Shown piece by piece: positions 37,376 through 45,767 of a DNA stretch of 64,000 nt (within the stretch, counting starts at the first letter, position 1; every line of letters begins with the position of its first letter). Origin of the DNA: Paraburkholderia franconis. Lineage in GTDB: Bacteria; Pseudomonadota; Gammaproteobacteria; Burkholderiales; Burkholderiaceae. The stretch covers positions 62,001-126,000 of the forward strand of contig NZ_WHNP01000013.1 in the NCBI RefSeq assembly GCF_009362735.1, in the 5' to 3' direction. The notes below the pieces were generated by a model. That model was given only the letters and a program-made list of their open reading frames with translations, ran no database searches and was not told where the DNA came from. The position numbers were made by a program, and so were the translations under genes.

Positions 37376-39133
37376 TCAGCCGTGTTTCTTCGGGCGCCAC
37401 GGGTGGCGTTTGACGGGCGGCTGCGGGCGGTCGATGCGCACGTACAGCCGGAAGCGTTCGTCGCGGTCGGCGGCGCGGCGGCCTTCCCACACGAGTTTCC
37501 ACACGAAGTTCGACATCGAGCTCGGCTCGCCGAAGTCCTGCGTGTCCTGGCGCAGGATCACGTCGCAATCTTCATCGAATGAAAAATGCATGTCGCCGAA
37601 ATAGGCGAATGTTGCGATCTGCGCGTCGCCGAGACGCACGGGCGCAATGCAGTTGTAGTCGGATGGCAGGTGCGCGGAAATCTGCTCGGCCACGTCCTTG
37701 TACGTCCGGCTGTAGTTGACGACAGGCAGCCAGAGCGTCATCAGCAGCACCCACATCAGCGTCGTGCCGGCGCTCGACAGCACGACGCTGCGCCACAGCA
37801 CCTTCGGATGGCGCGCGACGCGCCACTGCACGAGCGCGAACCAGCAGATCGTCACCGCGACCGCGCACAGGAACGACAGGATCTTGAACTGCGGCGTGAA
37901 GCCCGGCGCGAGCCGCGCGAGATTGCGCGCGAGCTGATGCGGAAAGCCCGTCATGCCCGCAAGCCACACGAGCCACACGAACGTGCCGAGCACCGTGAAG
38001 CTCAGCACCGCGAACCAGTCGATTGCGTTGATCGCGCCGCGCTTGAGCGTCGGCAGCGCGAATGCCGCGATCACCGCGAGCGCGGGCATCAGCAGCGTGA
38101 AAAGGCGGTTCGTCCCCTGGCTTTGCAGCACGACGAGAATCAGCAGCGGCGCGATCACCGACAGCGGAATCGCAATGTGCGGCGCGCGCCGCAGCCCCGC
38201 CCAGCTGAACCACGCCCAGATCGCGAGCGGCCACGCGGGCCACGCGAAGAGCGGCAGGTTCTTGACGGCATACCGCAGCGTCGAGCCGTACGGGCCGGCG
38301 AACGCGTGCAGGCTGGTGCGCATCCATTGATGAAGGAACCAGACGGCGTCGTCGGGGAAGAGCGCGATCGCCGTGAGCGGCCACACGACCGAGAGCGCCA
38401 GCGCGACGGGCAGACCCGCGAGCATCAGCGTGCGCCAGTGCGTTTCGTGCACGATGATCAGCATCGCGAATGTGCCGACGAGCAGCGCGCCGACCAGCAC
38501 GGGATTGCTCGTCAGCGCGACGAGGCCGATCGCGCAGCCCCAGATCAGCGCGCCCTGGACGGGCTTGTCGATCATCCGCACGAGGCCGTAGACGAGCATC
38601 GCGATGCAGACGAATTGCGCGATCTGCGGGGTCGTTTCGTGGCCGCGCTCGGCGAGGCCGAAGATCGCGAGCAGGATCAGCAGCGCGCCGTCGCCGAGCG
38701 TGCGGCCATAGTCGCGCGGCTCGGGCTCGCCGCCGAATGCGTACTTGAACGGCTGCACCTCGGGGCGGCGGCCGAGCAGATAGGCCGCATACCAGACGAA
38801 CGCGCACGCCGCGCAGAACAGCAGGCCCGTGAACACGCGCGACGCGTTGCTCGCGTCGACGAGCGGGTCCAGCACGCGGATTGCGCTCGCGCCGAGCCAG
38901 TAGCCGAGCGGCGCATCCGACGTGATGTACTTGCCGACGAGATTGGGCAGCATCCAGTCGTGCAGCGTGCCGTTGGCCATCGTCCACATGACGCCGAAGC
39001 CGGCTGCGTCTTCCGTCTTCCACGGGTCGCGGCCGAACAGGCCAAACGACGCGTACACGACGCAGATGGTGAGCAGCAGCCAGCGCGGCAGCGCGCTGGT
39101 GGCGGAAGCAGTGAGGCGAACGACTGATCTCAT
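37376..39133 (-). CDS. Polytopic glycosyltransferase, ArnT/GT39-like
   Basis: Membrane glycosyltransferase of 585 residues, related to the GT39/GT83 C-type fold (dolichyl- or polyprenyl-phosphate sugar donors, periplasmic active site). N-terminal helix, then a periplasmic loop with GRDPWKTEDAAGFGVMW (acidic ED where ArnT has DE), and MLPNLVGKYITSDAPLGYWLG, followed by about 10 further membrane segments and a soluble C-terminal part. It is distinct from the ArnT of the arn cluster. The acceptor is unknown. It is followed 2 bp later by the MATE gene. Confidence 0.87.
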   Translation of the reverse strand: MRSVVRLTASATSALPRWLLLTICVVYASFGLFGRDPWKTEDAAGFGVMWTMANGTLHDWMLPNLVGKYITSDAPLGYWLGASAIRVLDPLVDASNASRVFTGLLFCAACAFVWYAAYLLGRRPEVQPFKYAFGGEPEPRDYGRTLGDGALLILLAIFGLAERGHETTPQIAQFVCIAMLVYGLVRMIDKPVQGALIWGCAIGLVALTSNPVLVGALLVGTFAMLIIVHETHWRTLMLAGLPVALALSVVWPLTAIALFPDDAVWFLHQWMRTSLHAFAGPYGSTLRYAVKNLPLFAWPAWPLAIWAWFSWAGLRRAPHIAIPLSVIAPLLILVVLQSQGTNRLFTLLMPALAVIAAFALPTLKRGAINAIDWFAVLSFTVLGTFVWLVWLAGMTGFPHQLARNLARLAPGFTPQFKILSFLCAVAVTICWFALVQWRVARHPKVLWRSVVLSSAGTTLMWVLLMTLWLPVVNYSRTYKDVAEQISAHLPSDYNCIAPVRLGDAQIATFAYFGDMHFSFDEDCDVILRQDTQDFGEPSSMSNFVWKLVWEGRRAADRDERFRLYVRIDRPQPPVKRHPWRPKKHG

Positions 39134-39599
39134 GCGGTGTTCGTGTGAGGCTGACCGGGCGGCAGCCGTGAGTTATTGATGGAGCGCAGGAGGCGTCTCT
39201 GAATCAGCATGCGGCATTGTAGTCGCGCGGCACGGTGCCCGTCACAAACGCACGCCGACGCGGCGGATGGGAGCAGGGCAGCGAAAGGGCAGAGAAGCGG
39301 GCTTTCGGGGCGCCGTTCGACGTGGGCCAGACGGGTGTTGCGGCGGGCTTCAGGCGGACTTTGCTTCGAGGTCTGCTGTCGTGCCGGCAGCCGTTGCGAC
39401 GCGTAGGCATCGATAGCAATGGATGCAACCCGCATGTAACGTGGCGCAATGCCGTATCGGGCGAAGCGGGGGCACGCGGCCAGAGAGCCCAACCCAGCCC
39501 AACAAACCTTCCGCCGACAAAAAAGGGCAGCTTGCGCTGCCCTTCTTGCATCGTGGCGGCCCGGACAGGAGTCGGGGCCTGCAACACCTGTACTGCCGG
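39134..39599. other. Intergenic region upstream of the GT39-like gene
   Basis: A 466-bp gap between two minus-strand genes. It contains the rpmE2 terminator (39518-39544) and otherwise only short shadow frames. I see no gene and no strong promoter. Confidence 0.6.
39516..39544 (-). terminator. Rho-independent terminator after rpmE2
   Basis: Stem AAGGGCAGC (39523-39531) with GCTGCCCTT (39536-39544), 4-nt loop TTGC. On the minus strand a six-T run follows. About 55 bp past the rpmE2 stop. Confidence 0.88.
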
Positions 39600-39863
39600 T
39601 TACTTCGCGGCCTTGCCCGAAGCGCGGGCGCCGAACTTCTTGTTGAACTTCTCGACGCGGCCTGCCGTGTCCATGATCTTCTGCTGGCCCGTGTAGAACG
39701 GGTGCGATTCCGACGAGACTTCGATCTTCGCCAGCGGGTACGTCTTGCCGTTGAATTCGGCCGTTTCACGCGTCTGGATGGTCGAGCGCGTTACGAACTT
39801 GAAGTCGTTCGACATATCGACGAACAGGACTTCGCGGTAATTCGGGTGAATGCCTTCTTTCAT
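39600..39863 (-). CDS. rpmE2: 50S ribosomal protein L31 type B
   Basis: Ribosomal protein of 87 residues: MKEGIHPNYREVLFVDMSNDFKF, then SSESHPFYTGQQKIMDTAGRVEKFNKKFG. It lacks the zinc-binding CxxC of the type A paralogue. The ATG at 39863 is preceded by AAAGGAAAG, a strong ribosome binding site. A CATAAT (39951-39956, minus) upstream would give a leader of about 85 nt, long enough for autoregulation. It has its own terminator. Confidence 0.97.
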   Translation of the reverse strand: MKEGIHPNYREVLFVDMSNDFKFVTRSTIQTRETAEFNGKTYPLAKIEVSSESHPFYTGQQKIMDTAGRVEKFNKKFGARASGKAAK

Positions 39864-39950
39864 GGTCTTTCCTTTAATCTGGCGGTAGCCAACCCGGGAG
39901 CCGGAGAATTCCGCAACCGCGAGCCACTTGCCTAAGGTCGAAAAACGGTG

Positions 39951-39980
39951 ATTATGCCAGAAAATCAGACGTTTGACGAA
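39951..39980 (-). promoter_or_regulatory. Candidate rpmE2 promoter
   Basis: Minus-strand CATAAT (complement of 39951-39956), 88 bp upstream of the rpmE2 start, with TTCGTC 18 bp further upstream as a weak -35. Confidence 0.35.
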
Positions 39981-40033
39981 GTTCGTGGAGGTTTTTTCGC
40001 AAGCTTCGGCGGCTGCCCGTTTCTTGCGATGCG

Positions 40034-40870
40034 CTACGCGTCCGACTGCCCGAGCGCGCCCGTATGCGCCGGGTCCTGACGGTAGTAGCGGGCGAGCAGC
40101 CGGTAAAGCTCCGGGTATTCCGCCTCGAACTCGCGCGGCTTCACGAACAGCGCCTCGCTGCACACGGCAAAAAATTCCGATGGATGGTCGGCGGCGTACG
40201 GATCGATCAGCGATTCGCGTTCGAAGCGGGCCCAGCGCCGCTCCGGCACGCCGTCCACCTTCGCGCAGAACTGGTCGTATGCGTGGTCGAACACGTCCGC
40301 CCATTGCGCGGAATCGAGCGGCGCATGCAGCTTGCGAAAGAGGGGCGGGTGGCCGTCGGCTTCGCCCGTCACCATGTCGATCTTGTGCGCGAACTCGTGA
40401 ATCACGACGTTGTACGCGTCCGAGCCGTCCGTCATCTGCGCGTCTTCCCATGACAGGATCACGGGCCCGCCTTCCCACGCTTCGCCGCTCGCATCGTGCT
40501 CGACTTCATGGACGACGCCGTCCTCGTCCTCGACGGTCTTGCGGATCACGAACTCGCCCGGATAGACGATCACGCCGACCCAGCCGCGATACAGATCGAG
40601 CCCGAGATTCAGCACGGGCAGGCACGCCTGCACGGCGATCGCGACGGTGATCTGATCCGTCAGCTCGAGATCGTGCGCGGTCGAGAACTCCTTTTGCGCG
40701 AGAAAGAGGCTTGTCATGTCGCGCAGGCGCGCGAGGTCGGCGGCGCCGAGACGCGTGAGGAACGGCAGGCCATCGAGCGTCGCCTGCCAGAGCGCGTCGT
40801 CGATCGCGTGGGTGCGCAGCGCGCGATCGCGGCGGCGCGTGTCGAGCCATTGAGTGAATTTCGAAAGCAT
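40034..40870 (-). CDS. mtfA: MtfA family zinc peptidase (M90)
   Basis: Zinc-dependent aminopeptidase family protein of 278 residues. The metal site is visible as VVIHEFAHKIDM (HExxH) with a downstream acidic ligand region in DHPSEFFAVCSEALF. N-terminal motifs PFLTRLGAADLARLRDMTSLFLAQKEF fit the family. In E. coli MtfA binds the Mlc repressor and controls glucose PTS genes; no PTS or mlc gene is in this window, so the partner here is unknown. Confidence 0.92.
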   Translation of the reverse strand: MLSKFTQWLDTRRRDRALRTHAIDDALWQATLDGLPFLTRLGAADLARLRDMTSLFLAQKEFSTAHDLELTDQITVAIAVQACLPVLNLGLDLYRGWVGVIVYPGEFVIRKTVEDEDGVVHEVEHDASGEAWEGGPVILSWEDAQMTDGSDAYNVVIHEFAHKIDMVTGEADGHPPLFRKLHAPLDSAQWADVFDHAYDQFCAKVDGVPERRWARFERESLIDPYAADHPSEFFAVCSEALFVKPREFEAEYPELYRLLARYYRQDPAHTGALGQSDA

Positions 40871-40921
40871 CGCGCGGTTGCCTCGCAGTTACCCGTTTTC
40901 GCTAACGTTGTCGATACGACT

Positions 40922-42478
40922 CTAGTCGATCTGCTTTTGCCATGCGGCGAAAACGCCGCCGCATACGGCCACGCCGATCAGAAAGTAAAACCCGTCGAGC
41001 GATGCGAGGAAGCTCGCCTGTTGCGCGACCATCCGGCTCACCTCGACGACGGCCAGCGCATGCGCGTCGGCGGCCGAGCGGCCGGCCGCCGTAAAGCCGT
41101 GCGTGAGCGCCGCGATCGTGTTCTCGAACGCCGGATTGTACGGATTCGCAAACTCGGCGAGCCGCGTCTGATGCAGCGCCTGACGATGCTGCTCGACGAT
41201 GATCACCGACGCCGTCGCGAATGAAATCGTCAGTTGCCGGACGATGTTCTTCAGCCGGTAGCCGTGCGAGAACTCCTCGATAGCGAAGATTCTAAACGTC
41301 AGGTTCGCGACGGGCAGCACGATGAAGAGCAGCAGCAAGCCGCGCAGGAGAAGCGGCAGGATCAACGCTGCTTCGCCGACGGCGGGCGACATGCGCGTCA
41401 TCCACGCGGCCGCGAACGCCGCGACCGCGAAGCCCGGCACGATGATCCATTTCTTGCGCGGCAGCAGTTTCGCGTAGCGCACATACGCGAACAGCGCCGT
41501 CGCCGAAATCAACGACGTGACGCCGACCAGCTGGCCCGTGTTCTCGACGGGATAGCCGAGGCCGGTTTCGAGGAAGCGCGAGATCAGATAGCTGAACGCC
41601 GTCGACTCGTAGTAGTAGAACATGTACAGCACGAGCCCGACCTGGAAGGTCTTTTCGCGCAGCGCATGCAGCCGCACGAGCGGCGACGGATGGTGCCATT
41701 GATGCCAGACGAACCACGCAAGCGCCGCGATGCCCGCCGCCGTCAGCATGAGCAAATTCGGCGATGTGCTGAAGAGCTGAAAGCGCACCTGCTGCATCAC
41801 GATTTGCAGCGCGCCTTGTGCGAACGCGAAGATGATGTATGGCCAAAAGTGCGTCGCGCCGCGTTCTTCCGGCGTGCGGCCGCCGGAATCGGGCAGCGCA
41901 AGCATCGCGAGCACCGCGAACAGCACGCCGAACGGCGCCGTGCACGCAAAGAGCGCGCGCCACGTGAAATGCGCGACCAGCTGTCCGCCGACGAGCGGCG
42001 CGAGCGCGCTGCACAGCACGATCAGGATCAGAAAGGCGCGCGTTGCGGCCGGCCGCCGCTGCTGCGTGAAGCTCAGCTGGATGAGGATGCGGCACGTGCC
42101 CATCATCGGGCCGATGAAATAGCCTTGAAAGCCGCGCGCGAACAGCAGGCCGAACGATGTATCGCACAGCGCCGCTGCGACGGCGCCCACCGCATAGAGC
42201 AGCATGCAGCCGGCCACGTAGCGCCGGTAGCCGACGCGGTCGACCCACCATTGCTGTTGCAGGATGCCGAGCACGGCCGCGACGGCATACGCACTCGACG
42301 ACCACACGAGTTCGTCCGGCGACGCGTTGACGCCGCCCGCGATGTAGCCGGCGAAGAACGAAAAGATCGCGTTGTCGAAGTAGTCGAGGCCGGTAACGAC
42401 GGCCAGCACCCACGGGAAGAAATCGCCGCGCAGTTTCTCCGCGCTGAAGATCTGCGCGAGCGGTAATCCTGCGTTCAT
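40922..42478 (-). CDS. MFS drug-type transporter (DHA2-like, 14 segments)
   Basis: Inner-membrane transporter of 518 residues with about 14 hydrophobic segments, nearest the DHA2/EmrB-type exporters; no close substrate match. Features: YFDNAIFSFFAGYIAGGV in helix 1, DRVGYRRYVAG in the loop 2-3 motif A position, FARGFQGYFIGPMMG, and a long periplasmic or cytoplasmic segment before the last helix (QLTISFATASVIIVEQHRQA). It overlaps the upstream MerR gene by ATGA, so the regulator most likely controls this exporter. Confidence 0.88.
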   Translation of the reverse strand: MNAGLPLAQIFSAEKLRGDFFPWVLAVVTGLDYFDNAIFSFFAGYIAGGVNASPDELVWSSSAYAVAAVLGILQQQWWVDRVGYRRYVAGCMLLYAVGAVAAALCDTSFGLLFARGFQGYFIGPMMGTCRILIQLSFTQQRRPAATRAFLILIVLCSALAPLVGGQLVAHFTWRALFACTAPFGVLFAVLAMLALPDSGGRTPEERGATHFWPYIIFAFAQGALQIVMQQVRFQLFSTSPNLLMLTAAGIAALAWFVWHQWHHPSPLVRLHALREKTFQVGLVLYMFYYYESTAFSYLISRFLETGLGYPVENTGQLVGVTSLISATALFAYVRYAKLLPRKKWIIVPGFAVAAFAAAWMTRMSPAVGEAALILPLLLRGLLLLFIVLPVANLTFRIFAIEEFSHGYRLKNIVRQLTISFATASVIIVEQHRQALHQTRLAEFANPYNPAFENTIAALTHGFTAAGRSAADAHALAVVEVSRMVAQQASFLASLDGFYFLIGVAVCGGVFAAWQKQID

Positions 42479-42981
42479 GCTTTCGTGCCCTTGCTCCCGG
42501 CACGTTTGCTGGCGGCTGTGGCGTGGCGCTGCCTGATCAGTTCATCGGCGCTTTCGCCGGCGAGACGCCGCTCGACGTAATTCAGGTCGTCGGCGAGTTC
42601 GGCCTTGAGCTTCTGCACTTCTTTCAACTCGCGCCGCACGGATTCGATGCGCGCGTCGAGCGATTCGATCTGTTGTGCGAGGCCGTCGCGAATCTGCTGC
42701 AGCGAGTCCATCGAGTAGCGGTTGCGTCCGCCTTCCGTCGTTTCGAGCGGGCGTTTCAGCATTTCCGTGATGCCCGCGAGCGAGAAGCCCAGCGCGCGCA
42801 GACGCAGGATGCGCGCAAAGCGTTCGAGGTCGTCTTCGTCGTACAGGCGATAGCGGCCTTCGCTGCGGCTTGGCGTGACGAGGCCGCGTTCCTCGTAATA
42901 CTTGAGCGTGCGCGGCGTGACGTTCAGACGTTCGGCGGCGTCGCGCACGGTCAGCAGAGTGGGGGGCTCGTCGTTCGGCAT
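42475..42981 (-). CDS. MerR family transcriptional regulator
   Basis: Regulator of 168 residues: helix-turn-helix VRDAAERLNVTPRTLKYYEERGLV, the RYRLYDEDDLERFARI wing, a central ALGFSLAGITEML helix, and a coiled-coil (about 90-150). No metal-binding Cys pattern. It ends in a basic Ala/Lys/Arg tail (ASKRAGSKGTKA) whose stop overlaps the MFS start. Promoter at 43016-43044 is probably self-regulated. Confidence 0.9.
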   Translation of the reverse strand: MPNDEPPTLLTVRDAAERLNVTPRTLKYYEERGLVTPSRSEGRYRLYDEDDLERFARILRLRALGFSLAGITEMLKRPLETTEGGRNRYSMDSLQQIRDGLAQQIESLDARIESVRRELKEVQKLKAELADDLNYVERRLAGESADELIRQRHATAASKRAGSKGTKA

Positions 42982-43015
42982 GGCGATGCTTCACATGTCG
43001 GTCGTAATGCGAGGC

Positions 43016-43044
43016 ATTATAGATTAACGTGTACGTTCACGTAC
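43016..43044 (-). promoter_or_regulatory. Promoter/operator of the MerR-MFS operon
   Basis: Perfect dyad GTACGT, two bases, ACGTAC (43031-43044). On the minus strand, TATAAT (complement of 43016-43021) lies ten bases downstream of it, and the start codon 34 bp beyond. The dyad occupies the spacer side, as in MerR-type promoters; the -35 is weak. Confidence 0.6.
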
Positions 43045-43092
43045 AGGATTGCGTGTGGACGTAGTGCTGGGCGCAAGGCGTGCGGACGAAAA

Positions 43093-43120
43093 AAAACGCC
43101 TGCGCGATGGCAGGCGTTTT
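43093..43120 (-). terminator. Rho-independent terminator after rho
   Basis: Stem AAAACGCCTGC (43093-43103) with GCAGGCGTTTT (43110-43120) and a 6-nt loop; the minus strand continues into more Ts. It is about 33 bp past the rho stop. Confidence 0.88.
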
Positions 43121-43152
43121 CGTGTTCGAAGATTCGAAGCGCTGGGCGGCGA

Positions 43153-44415
43153 TCAGCCGCCGCGGCGCATCATGTCGAAGAACTCAGCGTTGTTCTTCGT
43201 CTGGCGAATCTTGTCGAGCAGGAATTCCATCGCTTCGACTTCATCCATGTCGTGAATGAACTTGCGCAGTACCCAGATCTTTTGCAGGATCTCGGGCTTG
43301 ATCAGCAGTTCTTCGCGACGCGTGCCGGACTTGTTCAGATTGATAGACGGATAGACGCGCTTTTCCGCGAGACGGCGCTCGAGGTGCACTTCCATGTTGC
43401 CCGTGCCCTTGAACTCTTCGTAGATCACGTCGTCCATGCGGCTGCCCGTTTCGATCAGCGCGGTGCCGATGATGGTCAGCGAGCCGCCTTCCTCGATGTT
43501 GCGCGCCGCGCCGAAGAAGCGCTTCGGACGCTGCAACGCGTTCGCATCGACACCGCCCGTCAGCACCTTGCCCGATGCCGGCACGACCGTGTTGTACGCG
43601 CGCGCGAGACGCGTGATCGAGTCGAGCAGAATCACGACGTCGTTCTTCATTTCGACGAGGCGCTTCGCCTTTTCGATCACCATTTCGGCGACCTGCACGT
43701 GACGCGCGGCGGGTTCGTCGAAGGTCGATGCGATCACTTCGCCCGCCACCGAGCGCTGCATCTCCGTCACTTCTTCCGGACGCTCGTCGATGAGCAGCAC
43801 GAACAGGATGACGTCGGGATGGTTCTGCTTGATTGCGTGCGCGATGTGCTGGAGCATCACAGTCTTGCCGGACTTCGGCGACGCGACGAGCAGGCCGCGC
43901 TGGCCCTTGCCGATGGGCGCGATCATGTCGATGATGCGGCCCGTGACGTTCTCTTCGCCGCGCATCTCACGTTCGAGCAGCAGCACCTTGTTCGGGTGCA
44001 GCGGCGTCAGGTTCTCGAACATGATCTTGTGCTTCGAGGCCTCGGGCGGCTGGCCGTTGACCTTGTCGACCTTCACCAGCGCGAAATAGCGCTCGCCGTC
44101 CTTCGGCGTGCGGACTTCGCCTTCGATGGTGTCGCCCGTATGCAGGTTGAAGCGGCGAATCTGCGACGGGCTGATGTAGATGTCATCCGTGCTTGCGAGA
44201 TACGAGGTTTCCGGCGAGCGCAGGAAGCCAAAGCCGTCAGGCAGCACTTCGAGCGTGCCGTCACCGAAGATCGTTTCGCCCGTTTTGGCGCGTTTTTTCA
44301 GAATGGCGAACATCAGTTCCTGCTTGCGCAGGCGGTTCGCACTTTCGATCTCGAGACCATTGGCCATCTCGATCAATTGGGACACGTGTAGCGTCTTGAG
44401 CTCGGATAAATGCAT
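43153..44415 (-). CDS. rho: Transcription termination factor Rho
   Basis: Hexameric RNA-dependent ATPase of 420 residues, the usual length. MHLSELKTLHVSQLIEMANG starts it, at ATG 44415. Order: RNA-binding cold-shock-like domain (residues ~50-125; DGFGFLRSPETSYLAS), Walker A GLLVASPKSGKTVMLQ, Walker B-like DVILFVLLIDERPEEVTEM, and the SGKVLTGGVDANALQRPKRFFGAARN loop region. It lies 278 bp downstream of trxA, with the hairpin described at 44566-44605 between them. Confidence 0.98.
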   Translation of the reverse strand: MHLSELKTLHVSQLIEMANGLEIESANRLRKQELMFAILKKRAKTGETIFGDGTLEVLPDGFGFLRSPETSYLASTDDIYISPSQIRRFNLHTGDTIEGEVRTPKDGERYFALVKVDKVNGQPPEASKHKIMFENLTPLHPNKVLLLEREMRGEENVTGRIIDMIAPIGKGQRGLLVASPKSGKTVMLQHIAHAIKQNHPDVILFVLLIDERPEEVTEMQRSVAGEVIASTFDEPAARHVQVAEMVIEKAKRLVEMKNDVVILLDSITRLARAYNTVVPASGKVLTGGVDANALQRPKRFFGAARNIEEGGSLTIIGTALIETGSRMDDVIYEEFKGTGNMEVHLERRLAEKRVYPSINLNKSGTRREELLIKPEILQKIWVLRKFIHDMDEVEAMEFLLDKIRQTKNNAEFFDMMRRGG

Positions 44416-44565
44416 ACGGAGAACCCGCAGAGAAGGTGCGACCTGAAATGAAATCTGGGAGGAGAAGTGAGCGGAACCGCTCAAGGACTTACTCGTCTTT
44501 TAGACGTTTTATGGATTCTAGCATAGCACACGCCAATTCCAGCCTGCGCGGCTGGTTAGACTTGA

Positions 44566-44605
44566 CGCATGATTCTTGTTGTCCCACGACAACAAGAATC
44601 ATGCG
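44566..44605. other. Perfect 18-bp inverted repeat (hairpin) between trxA and rho
   Basis: The arm CGCATGATTCTTGTTGTC at 44566-44583 is exactly complementary to 44588-44605 with a 4-nt CCAC loop. There is no T-run on either side. It lies 88 bp past the trxA stop and 151 bp before the rho start, both genes on the minus strand. Confidence 0.9.
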
Positions 44606-44692
44606 GCTCGCTCGATGCATCAACTCACTGCAAGTTTTGCGAGCCGGGTGGCGCGCATGCGATGCATGCGTGCCGTGTCTGCGTGTGGCCGA

Positions 44693-45019
44693 TTAAAGAT
44701 TGCCGTCGAGGAACGCGGTGAGTTGCGACTTCGACAGTGCGCCGACCTTCTGTGCAGCAACGGCGCCGTTCTTGAACAGGATCAGAGTGGGGATGCCGCG
44801 CACGCCGAACTTGACGGGCGTGGACTGATGTTCGTCGACGTTGATCTTGGCGATCTGCAGGCGATCAGCGTAGTCCTTCGCAACTTCGTCGAGGATCGGC
44901 GCGATCATCTTGCACGGGCCGCACCATTCCGCCCAGAAGTCGAGCAGCACGGGTTTATCGGATTTGACGACGTCCTGTTCAAACGATGCGTCGCTGATAT
45001 GCTTGATGTGTTCGCTCAT
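44693..45019 (-). CDS. trxA: Thioredoxin 1
   Basis: Redox protein of 108 residues with the active site FWAEWCGPCKM (Cys33-Gly-Pro-Cys36), cis-proline GVRGIPTLILF and the usual E. coli-type length. It reduces cytoplasmic disulfides with NADPH-thioredoxin reductase. MSEHIKHISDASFEQDV starts at ATG 45019. Its neighbour rho is downstream on the same strand, as in E. coli. Confidence 0.98.
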   Translation of the reverse strand: MSEHIKHISDASFEQDVVKSDKPVLLDFWAEWCGPCKMIAPILDEVAKDYADRLQIAKINVDEHQSTPVKFGVRGIPTLILFKNGAVAAQKVGALSKSQLTAFLDGNL

Positions 45020-45485
45020 TGTGTGAATACCTCTTTCGGTTCGAGGCCTGCTTTGATTGCCCGCCACGATACAACAAAATCAGAAAACTTTCCGTTCGCT
45101 TTGCCACAGGACAAACCATGAAAGCCGACGCGCGAAGCACTGTGGGGACAGTTTCGGGAAGGCGACCTGGCTTGGCTTTGCGGGTCAGTTGAACGTCAGT
45201 TTAGCCTAAATTGCTATGCGTTGCCCGCCGTGATAGTACGCCTTCCGACGGTAGGGTTTCATGCCGCGCGCGGCAGCACTGGCAAGGCTTCGGCCCATAT
45301 CCCGAGTGCCTCGCGCGCGTATGCCGTGCACGCTGCAACCCGTCGTGACAAACCCTATCTGGAGATCGTGCGCGCGAAGACAAGAGGAGGGATGTGCCGA
45401 AGTTTCGGCTCTGTTGCGGCTCCGTTACGGCGGCTTTTGTCCCGATGCCTCTCGCGCAGCGCAGCAAGCGATGTTAGAATACGAC
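45020..45485. other. Divergent intergenic region between trxA and ffs
   Basis: A 466-bp gap. It holds the start region of trxA (minus strand) and the ffs promoter (plus strand). I see no coding sequence. Confidence 0.6.
45475..45480 (+). promoter_or_regulatory. ffs -10 element
   Basis: TAGAAT five bases before the predicted 5' end of the 4.5S RNA; I see no convincing -35 at the expected distance. Confidence 0.45.
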
Positions 45486-45585
45486 GTGACGGGCCTCCTC
45501 GCATGGAGGGGCGGTCAACCTGGTCAGGTCGGGAACGAAGCAGCCACAGCCGTTTTCCGCCAGTGCCGAGGGTCGGGCTCGTCAC
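45486..45585 (+). ncRNA. ffs: 4.5S RNA of the signal recognition particle
   Basis: The conserved SRP domain IV core is present: ACCTGGTCAGGTC then GGGAACGAAGCAGCCA, the tetraloop and symmetric-loop region of 4.5S RNA that binds Ffh. The flanks pair as a long hairpin: GTGACGGGCC at the 5' end with GGGCTCGTCAC at the 3' end. The position directly upstream of dnaX is conserved in beta-proteobacteria. Ends are estimated from the pairing and are good to a few bases. Confidence 0.93.
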
Positions 45586-45767
45586 CTTCCTTTCTTCCCT
45601 TCTGTCTCACTTTCCCCCGGTATTTCTCGTCATCTGCGTTGGTCGAAACGCGGCATGTTCAGGCGCTGGCGTCGCGAAATTCAATGAGCGTCAGAGCGTT
45701 GTCACGCCTTGCGCGAGCGCGCGATCGATTCGTCTTTTCGCGTCAGCGTTGCTGATACAATTTCCGG

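Noticed and set aside
37586..39127. 513-residue plus-strand frame over the GT39-like gene
   Set aside because: Antisense; highly charged with no fold, while the minus strand reads as a membrane transferase.
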